A stretch of 64,000 nucleotides of DNA. Origin: Ashinkailepas kermadecensis (taxonomy: Eukaryota; Arthropoda; Thecostraca; Neolepadidae). A program made the position numbers and the translations under genes. The stretch spans positions 30,001 through 94,000 of the forward strand of contig JAOTOM010004578.1 of NCBI GenBank assembly GCA_034440615.1. Reading direction: 5' to 3'. This document shows, one piece after another, positions 1-10,463 of this stretch (position 1 is its first letter; every line of letters begins with the position of its first letter). Below the pieces are notes generated by a model. The model made no database searches. It saw only the letters and a list, made by a program, of their open reading frames with translations, and was not told the origin of the DNA.

Positions 1-542
1 CAACTTCGCATAACCAGCACGCGATGGCTTCACAGACATGTCGTCAGTGTTTGTACCTAGTTTGCCAGGCTAATTCGAAGCTTTCTGATCTGTTTGTGCA
101 GATTTAGAAGCGTCCAGTTGATTCGGCCGGCTCCCGTGAACTTGTGTTTATTCGAGCAAGTCGTAATGCAAGCTTCATGGCCCACATGGCTCGTTCCCAC
201 ATATTTCGCTGGAAGTCTGCCTCCTGCTCTGTCGTATTCCGCCGGAGAGAGAAGTCAGCCGTACAAACGCAGCCACGCCCCCCCCCCCCCCCTCAGGAGT
301 CCGCCGAGACCTGCGCAGCTGCAGCGGCCTGACTTGTGCTGTTGATCGTGACGCGAGTTGCTCCTCGCGATAGTTGTGGAGGTGAAACTACGCCGCCACG
401 TTCCCACCGACGCAGGGGCGGATCCAGGAATTTGCATGGGATGCGACACTCATCCGGAGAGGCGTTATTCCCTCGGAGGAGTGACCTGCGGAAGTCCCTG
501 GAGGATCAAATTCAGCTCATGCATTTGTTGAGCTGAGCGGGA
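1..542. other. No gene seen; one orphan hAT-like terminus
   Basis: I see no supported exon here. Positions 413-428 read CAGGGGCGGATCCAGG, which matches the terminal sequence of several hAT-like elements later in the window, but no partner end was found nearby. A poly-C run lies near 278-292. Confidence 0.4.
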
Positions 543-676
543 GGACTCGAGCATCCTTGAGGGACGCCCTGTACTCTCATAGTCTTTGGAATGTGGAGTC
601 TCATAGTACTTGGAGGATTTGGCCTCATAGCCTTTGGCTGGAGGCTGATAGCCCTGGAGGCTCATAGCCTTTGGCT
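543..676. repeat. Degenerate ~30-bp tandem repeat
   Basis: About five imperfect copies of a unit built on CTCATAG-C-TTTGG-TGGAGG occur here. On the minus strand the repeats make short overlapping open frames with recurring A-K-G-Y-E. The frames are not supported by splice sites or other evidence of coding. Confidence 0.55.
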
Positions 677-689
677 AAAAAAGCCGTTG

Positions 690-1680
690 AGGAGGGGGTG
701 GGGTGCACTTGATTCTCCCTAGAGGGGCACCACGTTTCCATGGGCAGTTCCCCCTCCCAGTGCCTTCTCGTTGCGTCCGCCCCTGCACCGACGTACCGCG
801 CCCGTCGCACAGCGCGTGCCGCGTCGCCTCCGCTACGACACATCGTGTCACCGTCTCCGCGGGCCTGCGAGCAGCCACCACCTCGGCGACACCCTCCCCC
901 TCCCTCCCCATCCGCCGTCGGGTGTGCCAATGACCTCGCCGGCCACGTTTGGACTTCGTGACAGAATCTGCCAGCCCCACCCCCCGGCCAGCGCATTCCG
1001 CGGCCGCCGTGCTGGACACAGCGCGCGCCGGCCGCCTGTTTAGCCGAAGATGAGACGTGACAGCCGCGACTGTGCGTCGCCTGTCGTACGTGGCTCGTCG
1101 GCATCCGTTAGCGTAAGCAGTATGGCGCCGCGTTGTCGCGCGGTGCCCGACTCTAAACAGACGGCGGCCGTCGCGCCTCGTCCGCTGGGCGGCCCCGTGG
1201 CCGTGCCGTGGCCGTGCCGTGTGGCCGTGTCGTGGCCGTGCCGTGGCCGTGCCGTGGCCGTGCCGTGGCCGTGCCGTGGCCGTGCCGTGTGGCCGTGCCG
1301 TGTGGCCGTGCCGTGGCCGCTTGACGGCCGCACCATGGCCGCTCGTTTCTTCCCGGCGGACGCGGGCCGGCCGCCCGCCCGCCAAACGCCATGACCGCGT
1401 GCCTGGATCTCCGGGCGGTTCTCGCGCGCCGGAGATGTGCTCCCGCGCGCGGTCGTTGCGCAGGCGGTGCGTCGCTGCGTGCGTCACGCGTGTCTCGTGC
1501 CGCCGGCTGTCGGCTCAGCGTCGCCATGGCATCGTTAGTGCGGCAGTCATGCGACACATGTGGACGGAACTCGCCCGCACGGTCGGCAACCGTGTGGTCC
1601 CCGTGGCGAACCGCTTCAATGCGCAGCGGTTTGCGCGTCGTCTGCTGCTGTCTGTGCGTGTGCCATCCTCCCATGTATAG
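690..1680. other. GC- and CpG-rich block without a supported gene
   Basis: This kilobase is strongly GC-rich compared with its flanks and is open in several frames on both strands at once, as expected from composition alone. It contains a hexamer-type repeat at 1190-1318. It could be a promoter-type CpG island or a composition island inside the PDE7-like intron; no conserved protein motif is visible. Confidence 0.4.
1190..1318. repeat. GC-rich CCGTGG/CCGTGC hexamer repeat
   Basis: Alternating GTGGCC and GTGCCGTGGCC units run for about 125 bp with small variants (GTGTGGCC). The repeat explains the Arg/His/Gly/Thr/Ala-rich minus-strand open frame that crosses it. Confidence 0.8.
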
Positions 1681-1688
1681 CACAACAA

Positions 1689-1829
1689 CGGGGTTGGTTG
1701 GTTGGTTATTGGTTTTACGACACGTTGACCGTTGAGTCATGTAGCGTCGCCAATCTCTCACGCCGATTGGTCGCGGGCGAAGAGTAGCGACAGGTGAGAC
1801 TCGAACCCACAACCTTTCGATTGTGAGAC
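1689..1829 (-). mobile_element. tRNA-derived SINE, 5'-truncated, with target-site duplication
   Basis: Same family as the copies at 25598, 31408 and 35110, inserted in reverse orientation. It keeps the B-box region (GACTCGAACCC on +) and the body, but the tRNA head after GTGAGAC is missing. Flanking direct repeats CACAACAA (1681-1688 and 1830-1837) look like a target-site duplication. Loss of the head with an intact tail is typical of 5' truncation during LINE-driven retroposition. Confidence 0.8.
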
Positions 1830-1916
1830 CACAACAATTGAGTGCTGCAGTTTAGTTTATCAGCCTGTTATCTGGCTAATGACGTCTATGCATTCCCACC
1901 ACTAGGTTGCGTCGTA

Positions 1917-2045
1917 GAGGGGGTCGCGGCAGCTCGGTCGGTAGGGCGCTCGACTCCTGACCGTAAGATCGTCGGTTCGAATCCCTCAGCCGGTTGGATT
2001 GCTAGGTCACCAATGATTCGCCAATTGAATGCGTCGTAAAAGAAC
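1917..2045 (+). mobile_element. tRNA-derived SINE (different head, shared tail)
   Basis: A tRNA-like head begins at GTCGCGGCAGCTCGGTCGGT (A box) and has a B box GGTTCGAATCC near 1973-1983. The tail ends in GAATGCGTCGTAAAAGAACCC, which resembles the tail of the other SINEs here (GCGTCGTAAAAC). No target-site duplication was found. Confidence 0.7.
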
Positions 2046-2297
2046 CCAAGTTTTTTCTTCTTGTGACGTAGTGTGGAGTTGTGAACCGCTTTAGAGTGCA
2101 TGCTACATGGGTTTGACGCGCGAGTTGTCATTTGAATACTTCGTTTGATAATTAAATTGTTATAATTTTACAAGGCCATATCAGTGTAGCGTACCAGTCA
2201 TTTCCAGGACTGGAGGTCTCACGATGCCAGAGGCTTCAAGTCCTTATTTTCAAGACATATTTTCAGATGGAATATGGATTATGGCACAACCCATAAC

Positions 2298-2370
2298 ATT
2301 AGCAGGGTACCAAACCAGGGGGCCGTCAACCCCCCCCCCCTTTCCGATCCCCCAGGACCTCCAGCCATGG
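2298..2370. repeat. Dispersed repeat shared with 9276-9346
   Basis: The stretch CATTAGCAGGGT-C-AAACCAGGGGG, followed by a C-rich part and AGCCATGG, recurs at 9276-9346. The AGGGTTCTAAACCAGGGG motif resembles hAT-type element termini. No open reading frame is associated with it. Confidence 0.55.
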
Positions 2371-2424
2371 TCGTATCAGTGTAGCGTGCTCAACACCTTG
2401 AGAAGTCTGAGTCAGCTATTCTCG

Positions 2425-2545
2425 GTGGCAGAGTGCAAACTTATCCCTTACCTTCTCCTGTGGCTTTGATATCTGAATCGTTCCCCCTGTCTCTCGGTGG
2501 CAGGGTGCTGACATATCCCTTACCTTCTCCTGTGGCTTGCATGCC
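2425..2545. repeat. Tandem duplication (unit ~75 bp)
   Basis: Two copies share CGGTGGCAG-GTGC and ATCCCTTACCTTCTCCTGTG with some divergence between them. No coding signal. Confidence 0.7.
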
Positions 2546-3690
2546 TGCATCGTTGGTCCAGTTTATCCTACTTCAAGACCTCTTTTCGAAACCTTTATCT
2601 ACTTTCTGGACTTGAGTATCAGATACGCATCCATTCGTGTCATCCATCAGGGGGCAGAGGGGGCAGCGGCTTCTCGAATTTCGAATGAATCGAACATGAC
2701 CTTATGGGTGTTACATGGAAAGGATCGACTTCAAAATGGCACTCACACTGGTTCCCCTCCCTCGCCCTTTCCAACGCCGAGACAGTCGCCCTGTCACTGC
2801 TACTCACTGAAACATGTAACGCCTCCGCTGACGACTCATTTTCCTGATAATGAAGTATGCTGCAAAGGGTTACATCGCATCTCCGTTCCACACGAACTCG
2901 GATATCCCAATCTCCGAGATTCCGAGAGTTTCCGAGAAGAGGTTCTCTGTATTCAGTGAGATGTGCATTAATGAGCTCGCTTTGACTGAATCCGAATACG
3001 ATTAACTGGACATCGATTGGGTCCTGGCAGAACGCCATTGAATGGGGGAGGGAACGGCGTGTTCAGCACCTCTTATCTATCTGGGCATTTATGTTGCGAA
3101 TCGAGCTGATTGGAACGGCAAACGAGAACCCTAGGTGATGCGAATTCGCGGATGCGGAAATTAATTTCTGTTCATCACAGATGGCGTTTTAGGCCAGGTC
3201 AAGCGGCAAATTGGAATTTCATAAAATTCACAAACTCATCACTGTTAGTTTCAATAGCATGTCGATATATTCAGCTGATTTACACGCAATTGATAGCGCT
3301 GGGTGTTGGGAGTGTCATGGACGATTTTTCTTGGATATTAATGGATGGTGCTACGAAAGCAGATCAAAGAAGACAATTCTGCAACTTTGGGACGAAAACA
3401 ACTCATAGGATTATTGTTGTCGTAGAAAATTATTCCGAAATGTGCAAAAAGTAATATTTGTAAACATTGGAAATTGCATGCTTTAGAGCGGTTTGACATT
3501 TAATGTGGTGTCGCTATTTCATACCTCTTTTAGGCTTCGTGCTTTATGTCACTAGACTGCAGGTTGCATATGTAGGAATCAGTTCGACTTCCTTTTCTCC
3601 GCGGTTATGTCGAGACTTCGACGAATGCCTTCGTTGAACAGGTCGTATTGTCCGCACCTTCTTGCTGTTCCCACGCCCATCCTCCACGTT

Positions 3691-3750
3691 CTCAGTCCTC
3701 AGTCCTCAGTCCTCAGTCCTCAGTCCTCAGTCCTCAGTCCTCAGTCCTCC
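3691..3750. repeat. (CCTCAGT)n heptamer microsatellite
   Basis: About eight heptamer units lie upstream of the first recognisable PDE7-like exon. Each unit contains CTCAG followed by T, so it resembles a weak acceptor motif. The open frame through it (S-S-V-L-S-P-Q repeats) is produced by the repeat. Confidence 0.85.
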
Positions 3751-3884
3751 ACATCCTCCACGTGCTCAGTCACGGCCGTTGCACTCAGATGCGCTCCCAA
3801 TCGCCATGACCGAGAATCGCCGACGAGCTATCGCCTGGCGGCCGACCCGGAGCGGCATGACAGAGCGGCCCGCTCCTCCGGCAG

Positions 3885-5021
3885 GGTTCTTCCGGCACGT
3901 GGTGCGGCCGCTGTTCCTCGAGTGGCACCGGTGGCTGGCCACGCCGCTCTCGCTGGAGATGTGGACCAACCTGGACGGCAACCACGAGCGCTGGGAGTGC
4001 TGGATGCAGAAGGAGACCGAGGAGGAGACGCAGACGGAGATGTCCGACACGGAGCCGGCGCGACCCGACGAGGCCACCGAGGACGACGCGTCCGAGGCGG
4101 TGTCCGAGTCGGAGCTGCGCGAGCTGCTGACGGTGCCGGCGCACAACAGCCGCCGTCACAGCGTGCCGGTCGCCTTCCCGCGCCCGGTGGCGCGCACCAT
4201 CATCCGGCGCGAGAGTCTGCCGGCGCAGCCGCTGCGCCGGCTGCGCACCGAGACGCTGCTGCACGTGCAGCGCGCCGGCGAGCCGCACCTGCTGTCCGTC
4301 TGCTCGCTGGCCAGCCTGCGCGTGCCCGAGGAGTGCGAGGGCGAGAGCGACGTGAGCGTCGAGCACCTGCTGCCCGAGCCGTCCATCACGAGCATCACGG
4401 CCGGCGACACGGCCAGCCCGCTCAGCAACTGGTCGCCGACGCCCAACCGCTCCAGCTCGTCGGCCAGCCTGGCGTCGCTGTCGCCGCCGGCGTCGCTGCC
4501 GGCGGCCGAGGCGCGCGTGCAGCGGCAGCGCACCTTTCCGCTGGCGCAGCCGGGCGAGGCGTCGCGCGTGCGCTACATGTCGCTGCCGGTGGCGACGGCG
4601 CCGGTCCCCATGCCGGTGCCGGTGCCGGTGCCGGTGATACCGCAGCTGCCGCCGCCGCCGCCACAGCTGCCACCTCCGCAGCCGCAGCCGCCGCCGGCGG
4701 GCCGCGACCGCGGCACGCCGCCGGCGTCGCCGAGCGCGCGCACCGACGCCGTCGCGCAGCTGCGCGCCTTCCAGTCGGTGCTCGGCGAGCGGGTCAACAC
4801 GCACCGGCGCCGCCAGCTGGGCCGGCGGCGGCCGGAGCCGGCGCGGCCGCTGGTCGAGAAGGAGAACCGCGCGCCGGCGGCCGGCGTGCTGCGCGGCGCG
4901 CCGGGCCGCAGGAGCGTCGGCAACATCTACGACCTGCTGCGTAGGCGCGGCTCGGCGCCCGTCAAGCTTGGCTGCGCCCAGGAGGCGCACACGCTGGCGC
5001 GCAACAGCTCGTTCACGGAAG
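3885..5021 (+). CDS. PDE7-like cyclic nucleotide phosphodiesterase, C-terminal exon
   Basis: The exon opens after acceptor CTCCTCCGGCAG and ends at donor AAG/GTGAGC. Its first codons read G-FFRHVVRPLFLEWHRWL, which aligns with the last catalytic-domain helix of PDE7 (human form G-FMTYLVEPLFTEWARF). NLDGNHERWECWM then corresponds to the PDE7 segment ending N-K-A-S-W-K. Human PDE7 stops a few dozen residues later; here about 340 more residues follow in this exon: acidic, then Ser/Pro-rich, with poly-Pro near 4640-4700. Basic sites RRHSVP (4151-4168), RRESLP (4205-4222) and RRGSAP (4943-4960) stand out. Entry is in phase 2 and exit in phase 1. The catalytic metal-binding motifs must lie upstream of the window. 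Third positions are strongly G/C, unlike the flanks. PDE7 assignment is by remembered family pattern; PDE4 or another cAMP-type PDE is less likely. Confidence 0.75.
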
Positions 5022-5078
5022 GTGAGCGAGACGGCGGCGGCTGCATGCGGGCACAGCTGCCTCCTGCGCGTGGCAATC

Positions 5079-5131
5079 GCGCGTGCGCGTGCGCGTGCGC
5101 GTGTGCGTGCGTGTGCGCGTATGCGTGTGCC
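5079..5131. repeat. (GCGTGC)n / (GT)n microsatellite
   Basis: Alternating purine-pyrimidine GCGTGC repeat in the intron just after the donor at 5022; potentially Z-DNA-forming. Confidence 0.85.
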
Positions 5132-5258
5132 GTTCGGGGGCGTGCCGTGCGTTTCCCGGCTGACGTCGGGGAGGCTGTTGTCGAGTTTTGGTTTACTTTG
5201 GTTTGGAAGTGCGGCTCGGGTGTGTTCGCATCCAGTCTAGATGGGTGTCCTCTCTGTT

Positions 5259-5262
<4 letters not shown>

Positions 5263-5317
<55 letters not shown>
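5263..5317. repeat. (TC)n microsatellite
   Basis: About 25 CT dinucleotides with one interruption, in the same intron. Confidence 0.95.
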
Positions 5318-5598
5318 GAATGTTGCCACGTAGACTAGTATGCAGTCCGTGACTAACTGCCACTCGTAGATGTGATTTGCATCGAGAGGCGTCACAGCAC
5401 GTTGCCCGCGACCTTTGGTTCTGCTCGCGACAGTACGTTTTCATAGATGGGTGCCAGTCAGTGACGGTGTTCGGGTCGCGCGGCGTGCGCGACCGTTTCC
5501 AGTGCCGCCGGCGCCTCGCGCCTCGCCTGGCGGCAGGGCGAGGCGCCGGCGGCGTTGCGTGGCGTTGCGCTGACTGGTGCTCGTGTCTGGTGCCGTAG

Positions 5599-5682
5599 AG
5601 AGTTGGAAGCATGCCCGCGAGCCGCGCCGCGGCTCCCTGCCGCCCACCGGCGACAAAGTCAGCCTGGCGCACCGGCTTCGAG
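5599..5682 (+). CDS. Probable further exon of the PDE7-like gene
   Basis: An 84-bp exon candidate lies between acceptor GGTGCCGTAG and donor CGAG/GTGAGT. The preceding exon leaves in phase 1; joined here the frame reads E-S-W-K-H-A-R-E-P then RRGSLPPTG and D-K-V-S-L-A-H-R-L-R, again leaving in phase 1. The RRGSLP site (5625-5642) matches the R-R-x-S-x-P sites of the preceding exon and of the exon at 8078. That is the main reason to place it in the same gene. As 84 is a multiple of three, it could be skipped without a frameshift. No transcript evidence is available from sequence alone. Confidence 0.55.
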
Positions 5683-5898
5683 GTGAGTTCGACCGCGGCG
5701 CGGGGGCGGGGCGCAGGCGGCCGGCGTGTGCCACCGCTTCCTCGGCACGCTCCGCCGCCGAGACGATCCCGCCTTCGTCCGTGCCCGCATGGAGCGCATG
5801 TGCGGATGTGATCTCCGGTGGGGTTCAGTGTGCCGGCTGAGGCGTCGTTCGAGGTGCTCTGCTTGCGCTGTGAATGCGGTGTCGTTCTTTGGGAACTT

Positions 5899-6088
5899 CA
5901 GCGGGGGCGTCACAGAGGGGAGGGGACAGGGCACGCCGTGGCCTGTGGTGCCCTTTGACGTTCTGATCTTGCATGGGTATCGGTGGAGGCTGGGTGAAAT
6001 ATCCTCTAACGGCAGCTACAGTCCCTACCCCTGGCGGGCCAAGATCCCACCTATCCCTCTTAGCGAGAAATACTGGTGACGCCCTTGA
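5899..6088. mobile_element. Short non-autonomous DNA element (MITE), copy 1
   Basis: The ends GGGGGCGTCAC and GTGACGCCC form inverted repeats. The interior (TGCATGGG, GGCTGGGTGAAATA, GGCAGCTA-AG, CGGGCCA) matches the element at 10464-10653. It lies in an intron of the PDE7-like gene. Confidence 0.65.
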
Positions 6089-7264
6089 TTAAACTCCATT
6101 ATTAATTGCTATGCCATATTCTAATAATTAAATTTAAATGCTAGTGCGATAACCGGCGTGGGGCTGTTGAAGTAGCTTTGTGTTGAGCTATTTGTTGTAT
6201 GTGGCTATGCATGAGCTGTGACATCCGTATCTGCTGCCAGGGAGCATTTCAAGAAGTCCTCACTCCTGTCATTCACCTGCTTGACCAAGCAGCCAAGCTT
6301 CTCCACCTGTCAGGATTGTTACATTCTCTCAAACGCGACGACGTGCGGTCAGATGCCTTAGGCTCTTTGTTTTTCTCCCGATGACCATTAATAAGTAATT
6401 GCATCAACTTCATTTGTGTGTGGCTTGGAAATTATAGTCCGGGGTGAGTGCGGGCAATTTCCTCGGCTCTGACGTCTGAGGGAACCTCGAGTGTTGCCGG
6501 CAGCCGTCAAGTTGGCCAGTTTCAGGAACACCCCAGTCGCTTCTACATCCCTTCCCTGGACGTTTCTGCATTGGTTACCCACACGATAAGTAGGTTCTGT
6601 GGGATCGTCGGCCTTGCTCTGCATGTTCTGAAGTCAAGCTGTACGCCGATTTCCGCAGCACCCACTTGTGTCTGGATGCCGACTGCTGATCTTGAGCTTC
6701 CTGTTCAATTCGAGGTGTTGAATACTATTTCATGGTATTCCCGGACATCATTTTCAAGTAGGCAGTTTCCAGAATGGTTGTGCTGCTGAAGTATTAGACG
6801 CGCCGCGCCGATGGCAATGCGCAGTGGGAGTTGAAAAGGGGCCGTCGCCAGATTGCCTGGGGCTGAGCTGCATACGGGTGTCACCGGCTGTTATGTAGCC
6901 AGCTGACGGCTTCCTCAGTCGTCATGATAGCTGTGCTCCTGGTGTCAGCTACACATGTGTCAGCTGCACATGTCCGTTGTCGGGACATGATGACATGTTA
7001 GGCCGTTTTCAAGCCGATGACATTCCAGTTGAGCTGGGGGCGGGTTCGTTCAGCTAGCGGGTAGATTTTGTGATTTGGTTTTCCAACCAGTTCAGAAGCC
7101 AGACTTGCTTAGAGGCAGACCACCATTCAGTTTGCTGTCATCATCTGGACTCGTGTTCAACAGCCTCTGTCCAGTTACGAATACCATGCTATTTTGACTT
7201 GATCACCTGGATTCTGCTGGTATTCGAAGCGCCTCAAGCCACAAACTACCTACGCGGTGTACCC
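6089..7264. other. Intronic stretch without recognised features
   Basis: Moderate GC content and short accidental frames only. I see no splice-bounded exon with the GC3 bias of the genuine exons. Confidence 0.4.
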
Positions 7265-8077
7265 AAGTGTGAAGATTGAGAGGGCCTGAATTGACCATTG
7301 ACGCGATGTTTTCAGGTGCGGAAATCGAGGTAGCCACTTTATGCCTTCACTTTGTGTCCTCAGGTGCGAAATTCGATACCACCTGAATTCATGAATTGAG
7401 TATGAATGATCTTCCAGTATGAAGATCGCGGCACCTTGACCACCCCATATCCGCAGGTATGAAGATCGAGGCGACCCATCCTGACCTTCGTCCTCCATCA
7501 TCAGGTATGAATATCGAGGCGGCTCTGACCGACCTTCGCCCTCCTTCCTCAGGTATGACGATTGAGGCGGCCCTGACTGACAATCGTCCTGCACCCTCAG
7601 GTATGAAGATCGAGGCGCCCCTGAATGACCTTCGTCCTGCATCCTCAGGCACGAAGATCGAGGCGGCCCTAACTGACCGTCCTCCTGCATCCTCAGGCAC
7701 GAAGATCGAGGCGGCCCTGAGTGACCTTCGTCTCCATCCTCAGGGATGAAGATCGAGGCGGCCCTGAGTGACCTTCGTCCTGCATCCTCAGGGATGAAGA
7801 TCGATGCGGCCCTGAGTGACCTTCGTCCTGCATTCTGAGGGATGAAGATCGAGGCGGCCCTGAGTGACCTTCGTCCTGCATCCTCAGGAATGAAGATCGA
7901 GGCGGCCCTGAGTGACCTTCGTCTCCATCCTCAGGGATGAAGATCGAGGCGGCCCTGAGTGACCTTCGTCCTGCATCCTCAGGGATGAAGATCGAGGCGG
8001 CCCTGAGTGACCTTCGTCCTGCATCCTCAGGCACGAAGATCGAGGCGGCCCTGAGTGACCTACGTCTCCATCCTCAG
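7265..8077 (+). repeat. 48-bp minisatellite repeating a 3' splice site
   Basis: About 15 units run directly into the exon at 8078. Each unit has a pyrimidine-rich stretch, CTCAG, then the same ~20 nt that start the exon (GGATGAAGATCGAGGCGGCC). Most units are 48 bp; a few are 47 bp because CGTCCTGCATC is shortened to CGTCTCCATC. The units nearest 7265 are degenerate and those nearest the exon nearly identical. One unit has CTGAG instead of CTCAG. Because 48 is a multiple of three, long frames with 16-residue repeats open on both strands. Confidence 0.9.
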
Positions 8078-8305
8078 GGATGAAGATCGAGGCGGCCTGG
8101 CACGACCGGCGGGACGTGCTCGGCGACTGGCTGCCGGCGCGGCGCGGCTCGATGCCGCCGGCCGACTCGGACGCCGCGCAGCCGCTCGGCCAGCTGCGCG
8201 TGGCGCTGCTGTTGCGACTGCGCGCCGTGTCGTCGGCCGACGGGCCGGCGCTGCCGCCGACGCCCGGCTGCCAACGGCGCGGCTCCCTGCCCACCGACCT
8301 CATGG
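8078..8305 (+). CDS. Probable exon of the PDE7-like gene, flanked by splice-site repeats
   Basis: This 228-bp exon runs from acceptor CATCCTCAG to donor CATGG/GTGAGT. Entering in phase 1 gives G-M-K-I-E-A-A-W-H-D-R-R-D-V-L-G, and it leaves in phase 1, matching the exons at 3885 and 5599. It carries RRGSMP (8140-8157) and RRGSLP (8275-8292), the same R-R-x-S-x-P motif as the earlier exons. Codons are strongly GC3-rich. The middle (Q-L-R-V-A-L-L-L-R-L-R-A-V) could form a short helix. Its first 20 nt are repeated about 15 times upstream and its last ~10 nt plus donor about 14 times downstream. Membership in the PDE7-like gene is inferred from phase and motif; it could belong to a separate gene. 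Confidence 0.6.
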
Positions 8306-8790
8306 GTGAGTTGGAGCACGCCTGCCCACCGACCTCGTGGGTGAGTTGGAGCACGCCTGCCCACCGACCTCATGGGTGAGTTGGAGCACGCCTGCCCGCC
8401 CGCGGACCTCGTGGGTGAGTCGAAGCACCCCTGACCTCATGGGTGAGTTGGAGCACGCCTGCCCACCGACCTCGTGGGTGAGTTGGAGCACCCCTGCCCA
8501 CCGACCTCATGGGTGAGTTGGAGCACGCCTGCCCGCCCGCGGACCTCGTGGGTGAGTCGAAGCACCCCTGACCTCGTGGGTGAGTTGGAGCACCCCTGCC
8601 CACCGACCTCGTGGGTGAGTTGGAGCACGCCTGCCCGCCCGCGGACCTCGTGGGTGAGTCGAAGCACCCCTGACCTCGTGGGTGAGTTGGAGCACGCCTG
8701 CCCGCCCGCGGACCTCGTGGGTGAGTCGAAGCACCTCTGACCTCGTGGGTGAGTTGGAACACCCCTGCCCACGGACATCATGAGTGAGTG
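8296..8790 (+). repeat. Minisatellite repeating a 5' splice site
   Basis: Units of about 35 bp (CTGCCCACCGACCTCATGG, then GTGAGTTGGAGCACG), alternating with a variant GCGGACCTCGTGG/GTGAGTCGAAG, give about 14 consecutive GG/GTGAGT donor-type sites after the exon at 8078. The first unit is the exon's own 3' edge. The unit length and internal order vary. This explains the long minus-strand frames rich in T-H-P-R-G in this stretch. Confidence 0.9.
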
Positions 8791-9275
8791 AAAATCTCTG
8801 CCGTAGATCCTGTCCATCAGACGTGCACCCCCCGTGCCCGTAGGCTGGCATGGGTTGGTTGGATTCCCCTGTTGTGGATGCGAACTGACGGATTAATGAG
8901 CCAGGCGATGGTGGCACACATTCGTTCACCACCCGTTCCTGCCGATCTCTGGTGAAAGAGCAGCGCTCCTGTCCACGTGCCGTCGCAACGTCGTTAGTGG
9001 AAACGTTAGTGGAACGTCGCCAACCTCGGACACCGTGTGTATGCCGAATCCCCATGTTGCGCCAACCTCGTGAGCAATTCGATTACCCCTGTACACTGAC
9101 TGAGTTAGTGTACCTGTGGCAATATATGCGATCTCTGGGCACCAGTGTGTATATTGGACAGGATGTTATCCTCTCATCAACAGTCCCCGCTCACGAGCCT
9201 TACGGATGTCTGGCAATTAGTTCTCCATATTGTGAAGGCGTATTTCCAGACTGGATAGGGAAAATGACGAATTCA

Positions 9276-9346
9276 CATTAGCAGGGTTCTAAACCAGGGG
9301 GTCCGGACCACGCGACCCTCCCGGGATCTCGAGCCATGGTGCCGAT
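9276..9346. repeat. Dispersed repeat shared with 2298-2370
   Basis: CATTAGCAGGGTTCTAAACC followed by AGGGGGTCCGGACC and AGCCATGG; see the copy at 2298. It resembles the terminus of a hAT-type element. Confidence 0.55.
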
Positions 9347-10463
9347 CCGCCAGTATCTGCCCACCACCCACCAACTTCGGAAGCCACCCGTGCCTCCCTC
9401 GCAGAACTAATGATTTAGATTGCAACCCGGAGCTCCACCACGACATGAAGTTGCGAGACATGGGCTTTTTGGGTCGATCTCTTCCATGCAATGTCCGTTG
9501 GCGTCAGATTCCGTTCCGAAGATGGCGGGCGAACATGTCCCCCATGTCACCCGTGTCACCCCCTCCCCCCCATGGGAAAACCTCAATTCTGGATTATCTT
9601 CCGTGATAGGTAAATCTGCCCATGTCCTCCTCATAAATAGTCGCGTCAATAAGAGACGGGCCTGATCCGTGTTCGTTTCAAGTAGAGGTGTCCCCGTCGG
9701 AGCGTCTCTGAGCCCGCCCCGAGAGTCCGCAACACCCCGTTGCTGCCTATCCATGGTCGGCTAGAAACCGCTATAATCAGATACTATATATCAGATTGGC
9801 TAGCCGTCTTCTAGCCGTAATAAAATAGCTAGTTTATTCGCAAATATAACCGTTCACTGCACGTTAATGCGGTCCTAAGTTGCCAAGTGCATCAGCGCAT
9901 CAGTGCACCTGCACCAGGCATGATGCACAGTGCTTTTTGTCGCTAATATAATCATAAATATCTGAATGTCATGTGCACCAATAAAAAGCTGGTAAGTGGC
10001 AAGGATATTGATCACCGCCCTAGCAGAACACCGAGTAATACTAACAACAGACTGCACAGGCATCGGCTGCGGGAGGCGCCATTCCTGTTGATGTATGTCA
10101 GTGTGCATGAAAATTGGCTTCGCAAAGCTTCATCACGTGCTCGATCATCAACTATTGTATGGCTTTGTGAGCATGCATTAGCATGCTGCACAGGCGGCGA
10201 CCATGGATGCTATTTGTCTTGAAAGGTTTTGGAGGTGAGCATGCGAAGGACCACCACATTTGCTGGAGCATGTCGGGCCCGATTGACCGAGACCTGGTCA
10301 CACGGGATCTGAAGCTTTTCCCAAGTCCGTCCCAGCGGAAAGGGTTAGTGGCTTTGTTTTGTTTGCTTAACGCCTGAACACCTGAGGTAAACATCCGACC
10401 GGGAGACCCTGTGGGGAATACAAACCGGATGCATGTTTGAGCAGGACATTCGCACACCCTGAT
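9347..10463. other. No gene seen; short inverted repeats near 9755-9820
   Basis: CGGCTAGAA near 9760 and TTCTAGCCG near 9812 form an inverted pair around AT-rich sequence. Otherwise only short accidental frames. Confidence 0.35.

Noticed and set aside
675..1487. 270-codon minus-strand frame rich in H-G-T-A-T-A-R-P
   Set aside because: Produced by the CCGTGG/CCGTGC repeat and GC-rich composition.
3607..4990. Long open frames in other frames and on the minus strand over the PDE7-like exon
   Set aside because: Arg/Ala/Gly-rich shadows caused by GC3 bias of the real exon; no motifs or splice logic.
7250..8034. Frames of 16-residue repeats on both strands
   Set aside because: Consequence of the 48-bp minisatellite; the 47-bp units break the frames. 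The plus-strand version is kept only as a possibility in the splice-site finding.
8300..9055. Minus-strand frames rich in T-H-P-R-G
   Set aside because: Translation of the donor-site minisatellite.
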